Positions 41,742 through 51,060 of a stretch of 64,000 nucleotides of DNA are shown in pieces. The first letter of the stretch is position 1, and the number at the start of each line of letters is the position of its first letter. The notes beneath the pieces were generated by a model. It was not told the origin of the DNA. It saw only the letters and a program-made list of their open reading frames with translations, and searched no databases. The position numbers were made by a program, and so were the translations under genes. This stretch comes from Rhodopirellula halodulae (lineage in GTDB: Bacteria; Planctomycetota; Planctomycetia; Pirellulales; Pirellulaceae), in NCBI RefSeq assembly GCF_020966775.1, contig NZ_JAJKFV010000007.1, positions 62,001 to 126,000 of the forward strand, written 5' to 3'.

Positions 41742-44561
41742 ATGACAACGCAAACGATCACGAACGATCAATCCTCCGGCAATGGCCTTCACGCCATTGC
41801 GGAGCGTTCGCATCGCTTGCTCCTGATGACCGTTGGCTTGATCGCTCTGCTCACCACCGGTTGCTCGAATCTGCGATTGCCGGCGATCGATAGCTCGGGC
41901 AGTTGCTTGTTCGCACCCTTGCCGACGACCACCAGCTTGGTTTTTCCCGGTTGCTTGGAAGATGGCAGTTGCTCATGCCTTGGCTGCGTTCGCAAACTGG
42001 GGACCTGCCTGAAGTCGCCTTGCTTGGGAATCCCCAATCCGGCCTTCCCTGAACCCGAGGATCCACCGCAGTGCGTGGATCCCAACGCATCGATCGGCAG
42101 TGGCGTCGCCAACACCGGACCCTGCGTGCCGGGCCCAGGATGCTCGGGTGATTGTTTGACCGGTCCTCCGGCGGTTCTGTACGGCACGGAGATCAATGCA
42201 ACGAAAGCATGTCAGTTGCCGTCTCGTGGTGACCGAGGCTGCATCCTGCTTACGCCTCAGAAAATCGTTGCTCCCGTCGGTGGCGAAGTCATGCTGCTGT
42301 CGGGGATCTGCGGAACCGACGGGTACTTGCTGACCGGTGAGCCGTTGGAATGGATGATGACCCAAGACAGCGTGGGACATATCATCGAAGTTGGCGACGA
42401 CGATCCCGGGTTCGTGCATCGATTGGCGAAGATTCCAGAAGCCAAGAAGGAGACACCCGGGTTTGCCCGCGGGGTGACCAGCACAAAAGAAATGGTGGTC
42501 ACGCGAGGCAATAGCAATGCGGCCGATGACATCAAGCTTGAGAAAGGCCAGACCTACATCACGGTCAGCAGCCCCAGCGAAGGAACCAGCCACGTCACCG
42601 TGTTGGCACCGGACAGCGATTGTTGGGACCAACGCAAAGCCACCGCGACGATCTACTGGGTCGATGCCCGTTGGCAGTTCCCCGGTCCACAACGAGTGGA
42701 AGCCGGAACGATTGTGGATTTGGTCACGCGAGTGACGCGAGCCGAAGGAAGCTTGCCGGCTCGCGGATGGAAAGTTCGCTACGAGATCATGAATCCTGAG
42801 CTGGCGACCTTTGCCGGGACAGGTGGATCCTCCGTCGTCGAAGTCAACGTGGACGATTCGGGTGACGCTCGTGCGACGCTCGAGCCCATCGCGGGAACCA
42901 GCGGCAATGCCGTGATCGACGTGCGTGCCATCCGTCCGGGGGGAACGTCCGACAACATGCCCGATTTGACGTTGGGACGTGGGCAATCCTATGTGACCTG
43001 GAGCAGCCCTCAACTGGAGATTCGTGCGGGTGGGCCTGAGGTGGCTTCGTACCAGATTCCATTCGACATTGCCGCCAATCTTCGCAATCCCGGCGACCAA
43101 GACGCAACGGGCGTGAAAGTCGAACTTGGTTTTCCCGCAGGGGTTCGCATCGTTTCGACGGATGCGTTCGCCAAGGTCTACACCAATTCCATTGTCTGGG
43201 ACATTGGCACCATGCCGGCGCGACAGCAGCTTGATTTGGCGGTGAACTTGACCTCGCCTTCGGCGTTGAATTTGACGTTCCGTGCCACTGGTGACAATGG
43301 TTTGTTGGCGGAAGACAATGTTCGCGTGGATATCTTTCGGCCGGCACTCGCGCTGCGTTTGTCGCCCGCCGAAGATCGTGTGACAGCGGGTGAGCCCGTT
43401 CGTTTCAATATCGAAGTCGAGAACACGGGCGATCGACCGTTGAACGAAGTCGAGCTTGAAGCGACCGGCGACAATGGCATGATTCACACGGAAACCAACG
43501 AGCGTGGTGTCGGCAACCAGAAGACCGATGGGCCGCTGAATCCGGGCGAGATCTGGTCGACGAACGTCACGTTTGTGCCCACGGACTCGGGGCAACGCTG
43601 CATCGATGTGGTGGCTTTGGCCGCTGGAGGCCAACGTGCCCAGGCTCAGGCTTGCGTGATCGCGATCAACCCGGCTCCACCAACGCCGGCCATCACCGCG
43701 AACTTGCAGGTTCGTGATCGGATGGCAGTTGGCGATTTATTGCTGGCGACCGGACGTGTGACGAACTCGGGCGAAGTGCCTTTGACGAATGTGCGTGCTA
43801 GCATGGCTTATGACGTGCAGCTCATCCCTCGGCGAGCCACCACGGACTATCCGTACGTGATCGATACGCCCTATGTGATCGCATGGAATATTCCCGAGCT
43901 TGCACCTGGGCAAACCGTGATTTTGGAAACGGAATTTGAAGCCCAGACGGAAGCGGCGGCCAGCCAAATTGTTTTCTCGGCGGAAAGCAACGAAGGGGCA
44001 CGCAACAGCATGTCGGATCGCATTCAGATTTTCCCCGGAGCACCGCAAAACGCACCGCTGACACCGGGGCCCGTTTTGCCGCCCGCCACGGGTGCACCAA
44101 GCATTCCGGGCGGACCGGGAACGCCACCCCCCAACCCCAACGCGGGACGTAGCACACCAATCCCGGGAACCAACGCACCGACGCGTGCTGGGGTGTTGCG
44201 ATTACAAGTGCTGCAACGGGAGATCTCCCCGCGCGTTGGTGATTTGATCCCGTACGCAATCGCGATCACCAACGACACGGATTTATTGGACTCGCAGGTG
44301 CAGATCCATTTTGACCTGCCGCCGGGAGTGATCGTCGAGCGTTTGGTGCAGACAAAGAGTCCTGAATTGCAAGGTTTGAGTCGCAGTGGCAACACAATCT
44401 ATTTCACCGAGATCAAAACCATGAAGCCCGGTGAAACGATCGACTACGAATTGGTTTTGCGAAGCAACCAAGCTCAGGATTTCGATTTGGTTCTCGAGGC
44501 CGAATCACGCAACGTTCCCAATGGAATCGCCGTCCGAGAACCCACCACGGTGTCGCCGTAA
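41742..44561 (+). CDS. Cysteine-rich DUF11-repeat lipoprotein (OmcB-like)
   Basis: The ATG at 41742 gives about 939 residues with a signal and lipobox LIALLTTGCSNL. The first 180 residues have many cysteines (for example PGCLEDGSCSCLGCVRKLG and PGPGCSGDCLTGPP), which may form disulfide cross-links. Then follow several immunoglobulin-like DUF11/CARDB repeats, such as EVENTGDRPLNEVELEATGD, GRVTNSGEVPLTNVRASM and the last one, IAITNDTDLLDSQVQIHF. A Pro/Gly-rich linker separates the last repeat. Chlamydial OmcB combines cysteine richness with DUF11 repeats in the same way, and Chlamydiae are related to planctomycetes. It is probably a structural cell-envelope protein. Confidence 0.78.
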   Translation: MTTQTITNDQSSGNGLHAIAERSHRLLLMTVGLIALLTTGCSNLRLPAIDSSGSCLFAPLPTTTSLVFPGCLEDGSCSCLGCVRKLGTCLKSPCLGIPNPAFPEPEDPPQCVDPNASIGSGVANTGPCVPGPGCSGDCLTGPPAVLYGTEINATKACQLPSRGDRGCILLTPQKIVAPVGGEVMLLSGICGTDGYLLTGEPLEWMMTQDSVGHIIEVGDDDPGFVHRLAKIPEAKKETPGFARGVTSTKEMVVTRGNSNAADDIKLEKGQTYITVSSPSEGTSHVTVLAPDSDCWDQRKATATIYWVDARWQFPGPQRVEAGTIVDLVTRVTRAEGSLPARGWKVRYEIMNPELATFAGTGGSSVVEVNVDDSGDARATLEPIAGTSGNAVIDVRAIRPGGTSDNMPDLTLGRGQSYVTWSSPQLEIRAGGPEVASYQIPFDIAANLRNPGDQDATGVKVELGFPAGVRIVSTDAFAKVYTNSIVWDIGTMPARQQLDLAVNLTSPSALNLTFRATGDNGLLAEDNVRVDIFRPALALRLSPAEDRVTAGEPVRFNIEVENTGDRPLNEVELEATGDNGMIHTETNERGVGNQKTDGPLNPGEIWSTNVTFVPTDSGQRCIDVVALAAGGQRAQAQACVIAINPAPPTPAITANLQVRDRMAVGDLLLATGRVTNSGEVPLTNVRASMAYDVQLIPRRATTDYPYVIDTPYVIAWNIPELAPGQTVILETEFEAQTEAAASQIVFSAESNEGARNSMSDRIQIFPGAPQNAPLTPGPVLPPATGAPSIPGGPGTPPPNPNAGRSTPIPGTNAPTRAGVLRLQVLQREISPRVGDLIPYAIAITNDTDLLDSQVQIHFDLPPGVIVERLVQTKSPELQGLSRSGNTIYFTEIKTMKPGETIDYELVLRSNQAQDFDLVLEAESRNVPNGIAVREPTTVSP

Positions 44562-44647
44562 CGACAATTGTTCGCCGTCGCACAAACGCGACGTTGTTGA
44601 GTGGAATGCTGGTAGATGCAACGCGTTCGAGAGACCTCACAGCCGTA

Positions 44648-45612
44648 GTGCGTTAGCACCGGTTTTCACCCTGCGACCACGTCGGCGTGTCGGCCAGCCG
44701 ATTGGTAGGCCGTGCCGAGCGAAGCGAGCTACGGCGTGAGCGGTGTTGCTCGGGAGCGTTTTATCGTTCGGTTGCGTCGACTAGGTTTTGAATGAGCGGG
44801 CCAACCGCGGCTAACGCCGATCGGCTACGGGGTTGGTTGGTGTGTCAGTATTGCTCGACCGAGTGCACCAAGTAGCCGATGTGCGTTAGCACCGGTTATC
44901 ACCCTGCGACCACGTCGACGTGTCGGCCAGCCGATTGGTAGGCCGTACCGAGCGAAGCGAGTTGCGGGGTGGGAACCGGTTGTTCTTGAGCGTATTGTCG
45001 TTCGGTTGTGTCGTGAAGGTTTTGAATGAGCGGGCCAACCGCGGCTAACGCCGATCGGCTACGGGGTTGGTTGGTGTGTCAGTATTACTCGACCGAGTGC
45101 ACCAAGTAGCCGCAGTGCGTTAGCACCGGTTGCCGCACGGCATAAACGGAAATGTGACAAGCAACGTGTGGGCGTTTGTAGGCCGTACCGAGCGAAGCGA
45201 GCTACGGCGTGGAGCTGGGATGCTCGGGAGCGTTTTGTCGTTTGGTTGTGTCGACTAGGCTTTGAATGAACCGGCCAACCGCGGCTAACGCCGATCGGCT
45301 ACGGGGTTGGTTGGTGTGTCAGTATTACTCGACCGAGTGCACCAAGTAGCCGCAGTGCGTTAGCACCGGTTGTTGCACCCCCTGTTGGTTTGCGACACGA
45401 GCGAGATTGCGACTGGCCAGTAGGCCGTACCGGGCGAAGCGAGCTACGGCGTGAGCGGTGTTGCTCGGGAGCGTTTTGTCGTTCGGTTGTGTCGTAAAGG
45501 TTTTGAATGAACCGGCCAACCGCGGCTAACGCCGATCGGCTACGGGGTTGGTTGGCGTGTCAATGTTGCTCGGTCGAGTGCACGAAGTAGCCGATGTGCG
45601 TTAGCACCGGTT
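44648..45612. repeat. Four tandem copies of a composite ~235-bp repeat
   Basis: Copies begin with GTGCGTTAGCACCGGTT at 44648, 44881, 45115 and 45355, and a fifth, truncated start is at 45596, so the period is 233-241 bp. Each copy contains GTGC..GCAC and ACCGGT palindromes, a hairpin GCCGTA...TACGGC around 'gagcgaagcgagc', and CCAACCGCGGCTAACGCCG...GGGGTTGG arms. The copies differ mainly after the first 17 bases. This is REP/BIME-like rather than CRISPR. Confidence 0.88.
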
Positions 45613-45662
45613 GTCACGCGGCACAAACGTGTATGTGAAGAGCAAAGTGTTTCGATCTGTTT

Positions 45663-45746
45663 CCAACCGCCAACCGCCAACCGCCAACTTCCAACTTCCA
45701 ACTTCCAACTTCCAACTTCCAACTTCCAACTTCCAACTTCCAACTT
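45663..45746. repeat. Heptanucleotide tandem repeat next to recG stop
   Basis: Three copies of CCAACCG (45663-45683) are followed by nine of CCAACTT (45684-45746), twelve units of 7 bp. The array ends two bases before the recG stop codon. Such arrays vary in copy number by slippage. Confidence 0.9.
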
Positions 45747-45748
45747 CC

Positions 45749-48001
45749 CTACGCCCCATCACCGAGGTCGAGGTGGTTGCCGTAGCGGCGGAGGACTTGC
45801 GATTTCAATAATTCGAGCCCTTCGGATTCCATTTCTGGATCCCGGTCGATCCAATCCTGCGCCATCTCGCGAGCGACCTGCAGGATTTCTATGTCGCGAT
45901 GCAGATCCGCGATTCGGAGTTTGGCTCCACCGCTTTGGCGTTGCCCGAGCACATCGCCCGGCCCGCGCAGTCGGTAATCGGCTTCGGCGAGCTCAAACCC
46001 ATCGAGCGTCTGTTCAAACACCTTCAGACGTTCGTCCTCTTCCGGTGGTCCGTCCCCATCGACGAACACGCACACGTGTCCCGCGTGCTTGCCGCGACTG
46101 ACTCGACCGCGAAGCTGGTGGAGTTGAGCCAGACCGAACCGGTTGCCGCCCAAGATCGCCATCACGGTGGCGTTGGGAACATCAATGCCCACTTCAATCA
46201 CAGTGGTGCTGACCAACACATCCAATTCACCTTCGGCGAAAAGCTCCATCACGCGTTGTTTCTCGTCGGAAGCCATTCGCCCGTGCAACAAACCAACTCG
46301 CAGGTCTTTCAGCGGTCCGCTGCGAAGTTTTTCGTAGGTGGCATGCACGGACGTGATGTCTTCCGCGGGCGGCTCGGTTGCGTCAACCAGTTCCGACAAC
46401 TCCTCGTCGGCGGCTTCCACCTCCGGCCCGACTCTTGGTGCAACCACAAACGCTTGGCGGCCTTCCGCGACGCGCTGGCGAACGAAGGTCCACCAACGAT
46501 CACGCCAACTGTCCCCTGCAAGATAAGTATGCACGGCACCGCGTCCCGCCGGCTTTTCACGCAGGGTGCTCAGGTCAACATCGCCAAATTGCGTCATCGC
46601 GACACTGCGGGGGATCGGTGTGGCGGACATCACCAAGTAATGTGGGTCGATGCCTCCGTCGCGAAGTGTCACTCGTTGTTTGACGCCAAACTTATGTTGT
46701 TCATCGATCACGCACAGTCCCAGTTGATGGAACTGCACCCCGTACACCAAAGCCTGCGTGCCGATGATCAAGTCAAGTTCACCCGACTTGATTTTGGCAA
46801 TCGTGTCGCGTCGTTCGGCGGCGGTCAGCGAGCCGCATAGCAATCCAATTCGCACGCGGCTGTCGGCGAGCATTTTGGTGAGCGTCGCGTGGTGCTGACG
46901 AGCCAAGACTTCCGTCGGTGCCATCAACGTGGCTTGGTAACCACCAGCCACCGCGACTAGCATCGCGAAAATGGCGACGACGGTTTTGCCACTTCCAACA
47001 TCGCCCTGCAGAAGCCGGTTCATGGGGTATTGCCGAGCCATGTCGGCGGCGATCACATCCATCACCCGTCTCTGATCACCCGTCAGATCAAATGGGAATC
47101 GACGCAGGATACGATTGCGAACGGTGGCGGAGCATTCCAACGAAGGAGCCCGCAATTCGCTGGTCAGCGATCGGCGTCGCATGGCCAAAGCCAATTGCAT
47201 CACCAAGAGCTCTTGGAATACCAAACGAGTTTGTGCCGCACGCAGGTCCGCTTCGCTTTCCGGCAAATGAATGCCTCTCAGCGATTCGCCGATTTCGGGC
47301 AATGCATCCGGCAACTCCATGCCGGTTCGTTTCAAACGCTCGGCGGCGTCGCGGCGCAACCGCTCGGGGAGGACCTCGGGCAATTGACCGGCGAGTTCCT
47401 CTATCAAAGGCCGAGCCAAACGCCGCAAGTCCGACTGTTTGATGCCTTCGGTCAGCGGGTAGTTGGCCAGGATCAAACCGCCGTCGTCTTGCTCCTGCAG
47501 TTCGTCTTCCTGGATGATCTCGTAATTGGGATGAGTGAACTCCCAACGCAGGCCCGCGAGCTTGGGCGAACCGCTGATGCGAACTCGCGTGTCGAACGTC
47601 AACTGTTCGGCTCGGAATGGCTGATTAAAAAAGACGATGCGAACCGCGCCCGATTCGTTTTCGACGATCGCGGCAAACAGCGATTTGCCTGGCGTGCGAG
47701 AGATCAGCTCGGCGTCGGTGATGGTGCCGATGAAGGTCGCCGGTTCACCTTCTTGCAGATCCGCCACGCGAGTCGGAGGCGGGGGAAACATGTGATTCCG
47801 TGGAAACAGAAACAGGAAATCACGAGCGATCCGCAAACCCAGCTTGCGAAGTCTCGCCGCTCGAGCCGGCCCGATGCCGGGCAAGTATTGAATCGGCGTG
47901 GTCAGCGTGAGCGTTGACTCGGAGTTACCCGGGCCCGAGCTATCCGACCCTGCGCCGCCCGACTCGTTGGTTCGCGATTCAGTGGTTCGCGGGTCGCTCA
48001 C
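45749..48001 (-). CDS. recG: ATP-dependent DNA helicase RecG
   Basis: The 750-residue product has an N-terminal wedge/OB domain (TPIQYLPGIGPARAARLRKLG at the start, then 'GEPATFIGTITDAELI') and the SF2 core. Visible motifs are Walker A LLQGDVGSGKTVVAIF, motif II VIDEQHKFGVKQR, TATPIPRS-like MSATPIPRSVAMTQFG, and 'RGRVSRGKHAGHVCVF'. RecG remodels stalled replication forks and branched DNA. The N-terminal 35 residues are Ser/Thr-rich and may be dispensable. The gene ends beside a heptanucleotide repeat array and convergently faces the DUF11 gene. Confidence 0.95.
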   Translation of the reverse strand: MSDPRTTESRTNESGGAGSDSSGPGNSESTLTLTTPIQYLPGIGPARAARLRKLGLRIARDFLFLFPRNHMFPPPPTRVADLQEGEPATFIGTITDAELISRTPGKSLFAAIVENESGAVRIVFFNQPFRAEQLTFDTRVRISGSPKLAGLRWEFTHPNYEIIQEDELQEQDDGGLILANYPLTEGIKQSDLRRLARPLIEELAGQLPEVLPERLRRDAAERLKRTGMELPDALPEIGESLRGIHLPESEADLRAAQTRLVFQELLVMQLALAMRRRSLTSELRAPSLECSATVRNRILRRFPFDLTGDQRRVMDVIAADMARQYPMNRLLQGDVGSGKTVVAIFAMLVAVAGGYQATLMAPTEVLARQHHATLTKMLADSRVRIGLLCGSLTAAERRDTIAKIKSGELDLIIGTQALVYGVQFHQLGLCVIDEQHKFGVKQRVTLRDGGIDPHYLVMSATPIPRSVAMTQFGDVDLSTLREKPAGRGAVHTYLAGDSWRDRWWTFVRQRVAEGRQAFVVAPRVGPEVEAADEELSELVDATEPPAEDITSVHATYEKLRSGPLKDLRVGLLHGRMASDEKQRVMELFAEGELDVLVSTTVIEVGIDVPNATVMAILGGNRFGLAQLHQLRGRVSRGKHAGHVCVFVDGDGPPEEDERLKVFEQTLDGFELAEADYRLRGPGDVLGQRQSGGAKLRIADLHRDIEILQVAREMAQDWIDRDPEMESEGLELLKSQVLRRYGNHLDLGDGA

Positions 48002-48010
48002 GAAGACGAA

Positions 48011-48820
48011 TTACCGGGGCGTGTAATGAAACTGTTTGCTCTTGGAGAAGAACGCGACGGGGTTGTCATGGACAACTTTGCGAATCAACGCTTCGTCCAT
48101 GCCACGGCGACGCATGGTGACGATCAAGTCTGGCACGGCCGTTGGTTTGCTAACACCCCAGTCGCCGGCTGAATTAGCCAGCAATCGTTCACCCGCGTAA
48201 CGTTCGATCATATCGGCGGCACGATCAGGCGTGCACTTGGTCACGGGGTACAGCGTCATGCCGGCCCAGAAACCTCGGTCCAGCACTTCGCCCACGGTGT
48301 GTTCTTCCACGTGATCCACCAACACGCGATCAGGATTGATTCGCGAATCGTCGCAGAGCATGTCCAAGATCATCCGCGTGCCTTGGTATTTGTCTTCCAG
48401 GTGCGGTGTGTGAATCAGGATGGGTTGGTCGTACTTGATCGCCAATTCCAAGTGCTCGAGAAACACCGTGGCTTCGTTCTTGGTGTTCTTGTTGAGCCCG
48501 ATTTCTCCGATCCCCAGCACACCGGGGCGATCCAAGAATTCAGGGATCATCGCAATGACTTCTCGCGACAAGGAAACGTTCTCGGCTTCCTTGGCGTTGA
48601 TGCAAAGCCAGCAGTAATGTTGGATGCCGAACTGCGCGGCACGTTTGGGTTCGACTGTTGTCAGTTGTTCAAAGTAATCGCGAAAACCGTCGGCACTGCC
48701 GCGATCAAAGCCGGCCCAAAAAGCGGGTTCGCTGATTGCAACGCAGCCCATCCGTGCGAGGGCTTCGTAGTCATCGGTGACGCGGCTGACCATGTGAATG
48801 TGCGGGTCGATGAAGTCCAT
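48011..48820 (-). CDS. TatD-family metal-dependent hydrolase
   Basis: The 269-residue product is a TIM-barrel amidohydrolase: the metal-binding DPHIHMVSRV start (His-x-His), GIGEIGLNKNT with the metal-bridging Glu, ILIHTPHLEDKY, RVLVDHVEEHT and LLANSAGDWG (aspartate) near the end. The family includes DNases and small-molecule hydrolases, and one TatD-like member belongs to the ebo metabolite-export cluster (EboB); similarity in layout suggests this as an alternative, but no other ebo genes are recognised here. It ends 10 bp upstream of the recG start, so they are likely cotranscribed. Confidence 0.8.
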   Translation of the reverse strand: MDFIDPHIHMVSRVTDDYEALARMGCVAISEPAFWAGFDRGSADGFRDYFEQLTTVEPKRAAQFGIQHYCWLCINAKEAENVSLSREVIAMIPEFLDRPGVLGIGEIGLNKNTKNEATVFLEHLELAIKYDQPILIHTPHLEDKYQGTRMILDMLCDDSRINPDRVLVDHVEEHTVGEVLDRGFWAGMTLYPVTKCTPDRAADMIERYAGERLLANSAGDWGVSKPTAVPDLIVTMRRRGMDEALIRKVVHDNPVAFFSKSKQFHYTPR

Positions 48821-48938
48821 GATGCGAGTCGTTGGTTGGTGGGCGGTCGAGGTGGGATGAGCCGACGCCGCGAAAAATCAGCGTTGCGTCGGTCTCGTGC
48901 GTCATCGAGGGCGATGGCGTTATGGCTTGCTGGTGCCG

Positions 48939-49196
48939 TTACTGGCCGACGCCAAGATTGGTTTTCCAGTCGGGGTCGTATTCGCGAGAGAACCAGTGTT
49001 GGACTTTGGCGGCGCGATCGGAATCTTTCGAGAGCAACATCTCGATCGCGTGTGTCAATTGATCCCGTCTCGGCGAAGGGTCTTGGCCGCCGGGGGCTCG
49101 ATCCAGACGGTCCAAAACAGCCGCGAGTTCGAGAACTTTGGCTCTCACTTCCAAGTACGAAGCGTCCAAAATTTCGTCGGCGGTCCGTTGGCTCAT
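48939..49196 (-). CDS. Small conserved hypothetical protein
   Basis: I choose the ATG at 49196 (85 residues, starting MSQRTADEILDASYLEVRAK); an upstream ATG at 49259 would add 21 residues that look less conserved. The product is helical, ending VQHWFSREYDPDWKTNLGVG. It has no cysteines, signal or membrane span. The pattern 'ADEILDASYLEVRAKVLELA' looks typical of small planctomycete proteins with no assigned role. It is 118 bp upstream of the TatD-family gene in the same direction. Confidence 0.6.
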   Translation of the reverse strand: MSQRTADEILDASYLEVRAKVLELAAVLDRLDRAPGGQDPSPRRDQLTHAIEMLLSKDSDRAAKVQHWFSREYDPDWKTNLGVGQ

Positions 49197-49276
49197 GGGG
49201 CAATCATCAATGCGAGGAAACGTTGGAAAATCAACGATCGTGTTGGAGGGGCTCACCATTCAGTGTACCCGACAAC

Positions 49277-49441
49277 TCATGGACTGGCTTTGGCTGAAGA
49301 CGCCTTTTTCCGACACGCGTTGCTGCAATAGCGAACAGAATCCCAATCGCGAGCCCACTTTTTTCGCCACGCGAATTCCCGACGACAGACCGGGCAGGTC
49401 TTGGTTGGCAGGTTGCGTTTCGCATCGCGGTGTGCGGACAT
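49277..49441 (-). CDS. DUF2256 zinc-ribbon protein
   Basis: From ATG 49441 the product has 54 residues ([20 protein letters not shown] onwards). It matches the DUF2256 pattern: [26 protein letters not shown], with two CxxC-type pairs (CPVC, CSNAC) that bind zinc. An upstream ATG at 49477 would add 12 non-conserved residues. Members are often encoded near photolyase or housekeeping genes; function is unknown. Very Lys/Arg-rich, so nucleic-acid contact is possible. Confidence 0.85.
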   Translation of the reverse strand: MSAHRDAKRNLPTKTCPVCRREFAWRKKWARDWDSVRYCSNACRKKASSAKASP

Positions 49442-49505
49442 GGCGTCAGGAAATGTCGTGACGATTCGCGGATTCAAATACTGACACGGAATGATCAGCG
49501 TGTGG

Positions 49506-50783
49506 TTAGCATTCGATGACGTCGCATCCGACCCAAGGTCGCAGAATTTGCGGCACGTTGATCGAACCGTCGGCTCGTTGATGGTTTTCCAAAATCGCGA
49601 TCATCGCACGACCGGTGGCAATGGCGGTTCCGTTCAGCGTGTGAACGAACTCGGTGCCCTTTTGACCGGTGGTCTTCGAACGCACGTTCAATCGACGGGC
49701 TTGGTAATCGGTGCAGTTGCTGGTGCTGGTCACCTCACCCCAATCGCCGGCGTCTCCTCGGCCGGGCATCCAGGCTTCCAAGTCGTACTTGCGATACGCC
49801 GGTCCACCCAGGTCTCCCGTGGCGGTGTCGATGACTCGATAAGGAACTTCCAACGCGTCGAAAATCTCACACTCCAGGCCACGCATCTCTTCGTGCATCG
49901 ATTCGCTTTGGTCAGGCAACGTGAACGCGAACATTTCGACTTTGGTGAATTGGTGAACCCGGTACAAACCTTTGCTGGCTCGCCCCGCCGCGCCGGCTTC
50001 GGTTCGGAAGCAGTGACTCAAGCCACAGTATCGCAGCGGCAATTCTTCGCTGGCGAGAACTTGACCGCTGAGCATGCCACCCAAAGTGATCTCGGCGGTG
50101 GCAACCAAGTTCAACTCGGTGTTTTCGATGCTGTAGATCTGGGTTTCAGGGCCACGCGGGTTGAAGCCCGTGCCCTGCAAGACGCTGGTGAGTGCCAAGT
50201 CCGGCGTGGAGACTGGTGTGAAGCCTTTGGAAGCCAGGTGCGAAATCGCGAATTGTTGCAGGGCCAAATCTAAACGCACGGCGGCGTTTCGCAGGAAGTA
50301 AAAGCCTGAACCGGCAACGCGGGCCCCGCCTTCGAAGTCGAACAGGTCGTGTTTTTCGCCGAGCTGAAGGTGGTCCAGCGGTTCAAAGTCGAACTTGGCG
50401 ACGGGTGTCTTCCCGCGACCAATTTCGTTGGCGTCATGTTCGCCACCTTCGGGCACATCGGGGTGCGTCAGGTTGGGAAGGACCGTTTGCAATTCGACGA
50501 TTTCCGCGTCCAGACGATCTTGTTCCGCACCGGCGGCGTCTTTTTGTTCGCGGAGCCTGCGGCCTTTGGCGATCAATTCCTGACGTTCGTCGTTGTCCTT
50601 GGCGGACTTGATTTGCTTGCTGACCTCGTTGGCTTGCCGGTTCAGTTCTTCGGCTCGCTTCAACGCGTCCATCCGTTCGCCTTCCAAGCGGCAGATGGCG
50701 TCGACGTCGACGGTGACGCCTCGCTTGGCGGAGTTTTCAGCAACAAGCGAAGCGTTTTGCAGGATGAATTTGCGGTCGAGCAT
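49506..50783 (-). CDS. serS: Seryl-tRNA synthetase
   Basis: The 425-residue product is a full-length class II SerRS. Residues 1-110 form the tRNA-binding antiparallel coiled coil ([20 protein letters not shown]). The catalytic domain has motif 1 around [20 protein letters not shown], motif 2 [22 protein letters not shown] (listed here across the loop) and motif 3 [20 protein letters not shown]. It charges tRNA-Ser and tRNA-Sec with serine. It is monocistronic as far as can be seen; a ribosome-binding site AAAACG..A region precedes ATG 50783 only weakly. Confidence 0.96.
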   Translation of the reverse strand: MLDRKFILQNASLVAENSAKRGVTVDVDAICRLEGERMDALKRAEELNRQANEVSKQIKSAKDNDERQELIAKGRRLREQKDAAGAEQDRLDAEIVELQTVLPNLTHPDVPEGGEHDANEIGRGKTPVAKFDFEPLDHLQLGEKHDLFDFEGGARVAGSGFYFLRNAAVRLDLALQQFAISHLASKGFTPVSTPDLALTSVLQGTGFNPRGPETQIYSIENTELNLVATAEITLGGMLSGQVLASEELPLRYCGLSHCFRTEAGAAGRASKGLYRVHQFTKVEMFAFTLPDQSESMHEEMRGLECEIFDALEVPYRVIDTATGDLGGPAYRKYDLEAWMPGRGDAGDWGEVTSTSNCTDYQARRLNVRSKTTGQKGTEFVHTLNGTAIATGRAMIAILENHQRADGSINVPQILRPWVGCDVIEC

Positions 50784-50865
50784 CGTGGTCGGGGGATTCG
50801 GGGAAAAACGGAAGATGGGACTCAGCCGAACAACTTAACGAAACTCCCCCGATCGTCGCAGCCCA

Positions 50866-51060
50866 GGAGGGAGCGGTGAGGGCTGAGGGCTGAGTGAATA
50901 GGGCTGAGTGATGAGAAGGAAGGACGAAGTGGCTTCGGGATGATGGCTTTTGATCTCCGCACTTGTCTCTGGGGTCTCAACGCTGGTCTCTCAGTCCTAT
51001 TTCCTCAGCCCTCGGCACTGACCCCTCTGCACTCCGTCCTCAGCCCTCGCCGCTCCCTCC
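50866..51060. repeat. Inverted repeat of 23 bp around the serS/lipoprotein intergenic region
   Basis: GGAGGGAGCGGTGAGGGCTG.. (50866-50888) and its inverted copy (51038-51060) match at 22 of 23 positions, 149 bp apart. The right arm includes the last codons and stop of the lipoprotein gene. Further copies of GGGCTGAG occur between them. Confidence 0.75.

Larger units (their letters stand above)
44562..45748. other. Gene-free region filled with repeats
   Basis: The 1.19-kb stretch between the DUF11 gene and recG (convergent) contains no credible gene. It is filled by a tandem array of four copies of about 235 bp (44648-45612) and by a 7-bp repeat array (45663-45746), both listed separately. 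Confidence 0.8.

Noticed and set aside
40430-41761. Long form of the oxidoreductase starting at GTG 41761
   Set aside because: The additional N-terminal residues do not resemble the family and would overlap the divergent DUF11 gene's start region.
45540-45743. Minus-strand frame encoding a repeated WKLEVGS peptide
   Set aside because: It is simply the translation of the CCAACTT tandem repeat.
44648-45746. Possible CRISPR array
   Set aside because: Repeat units are either 7 bp without spacers or about 235 bp in tandem; no cas genes are nearby.
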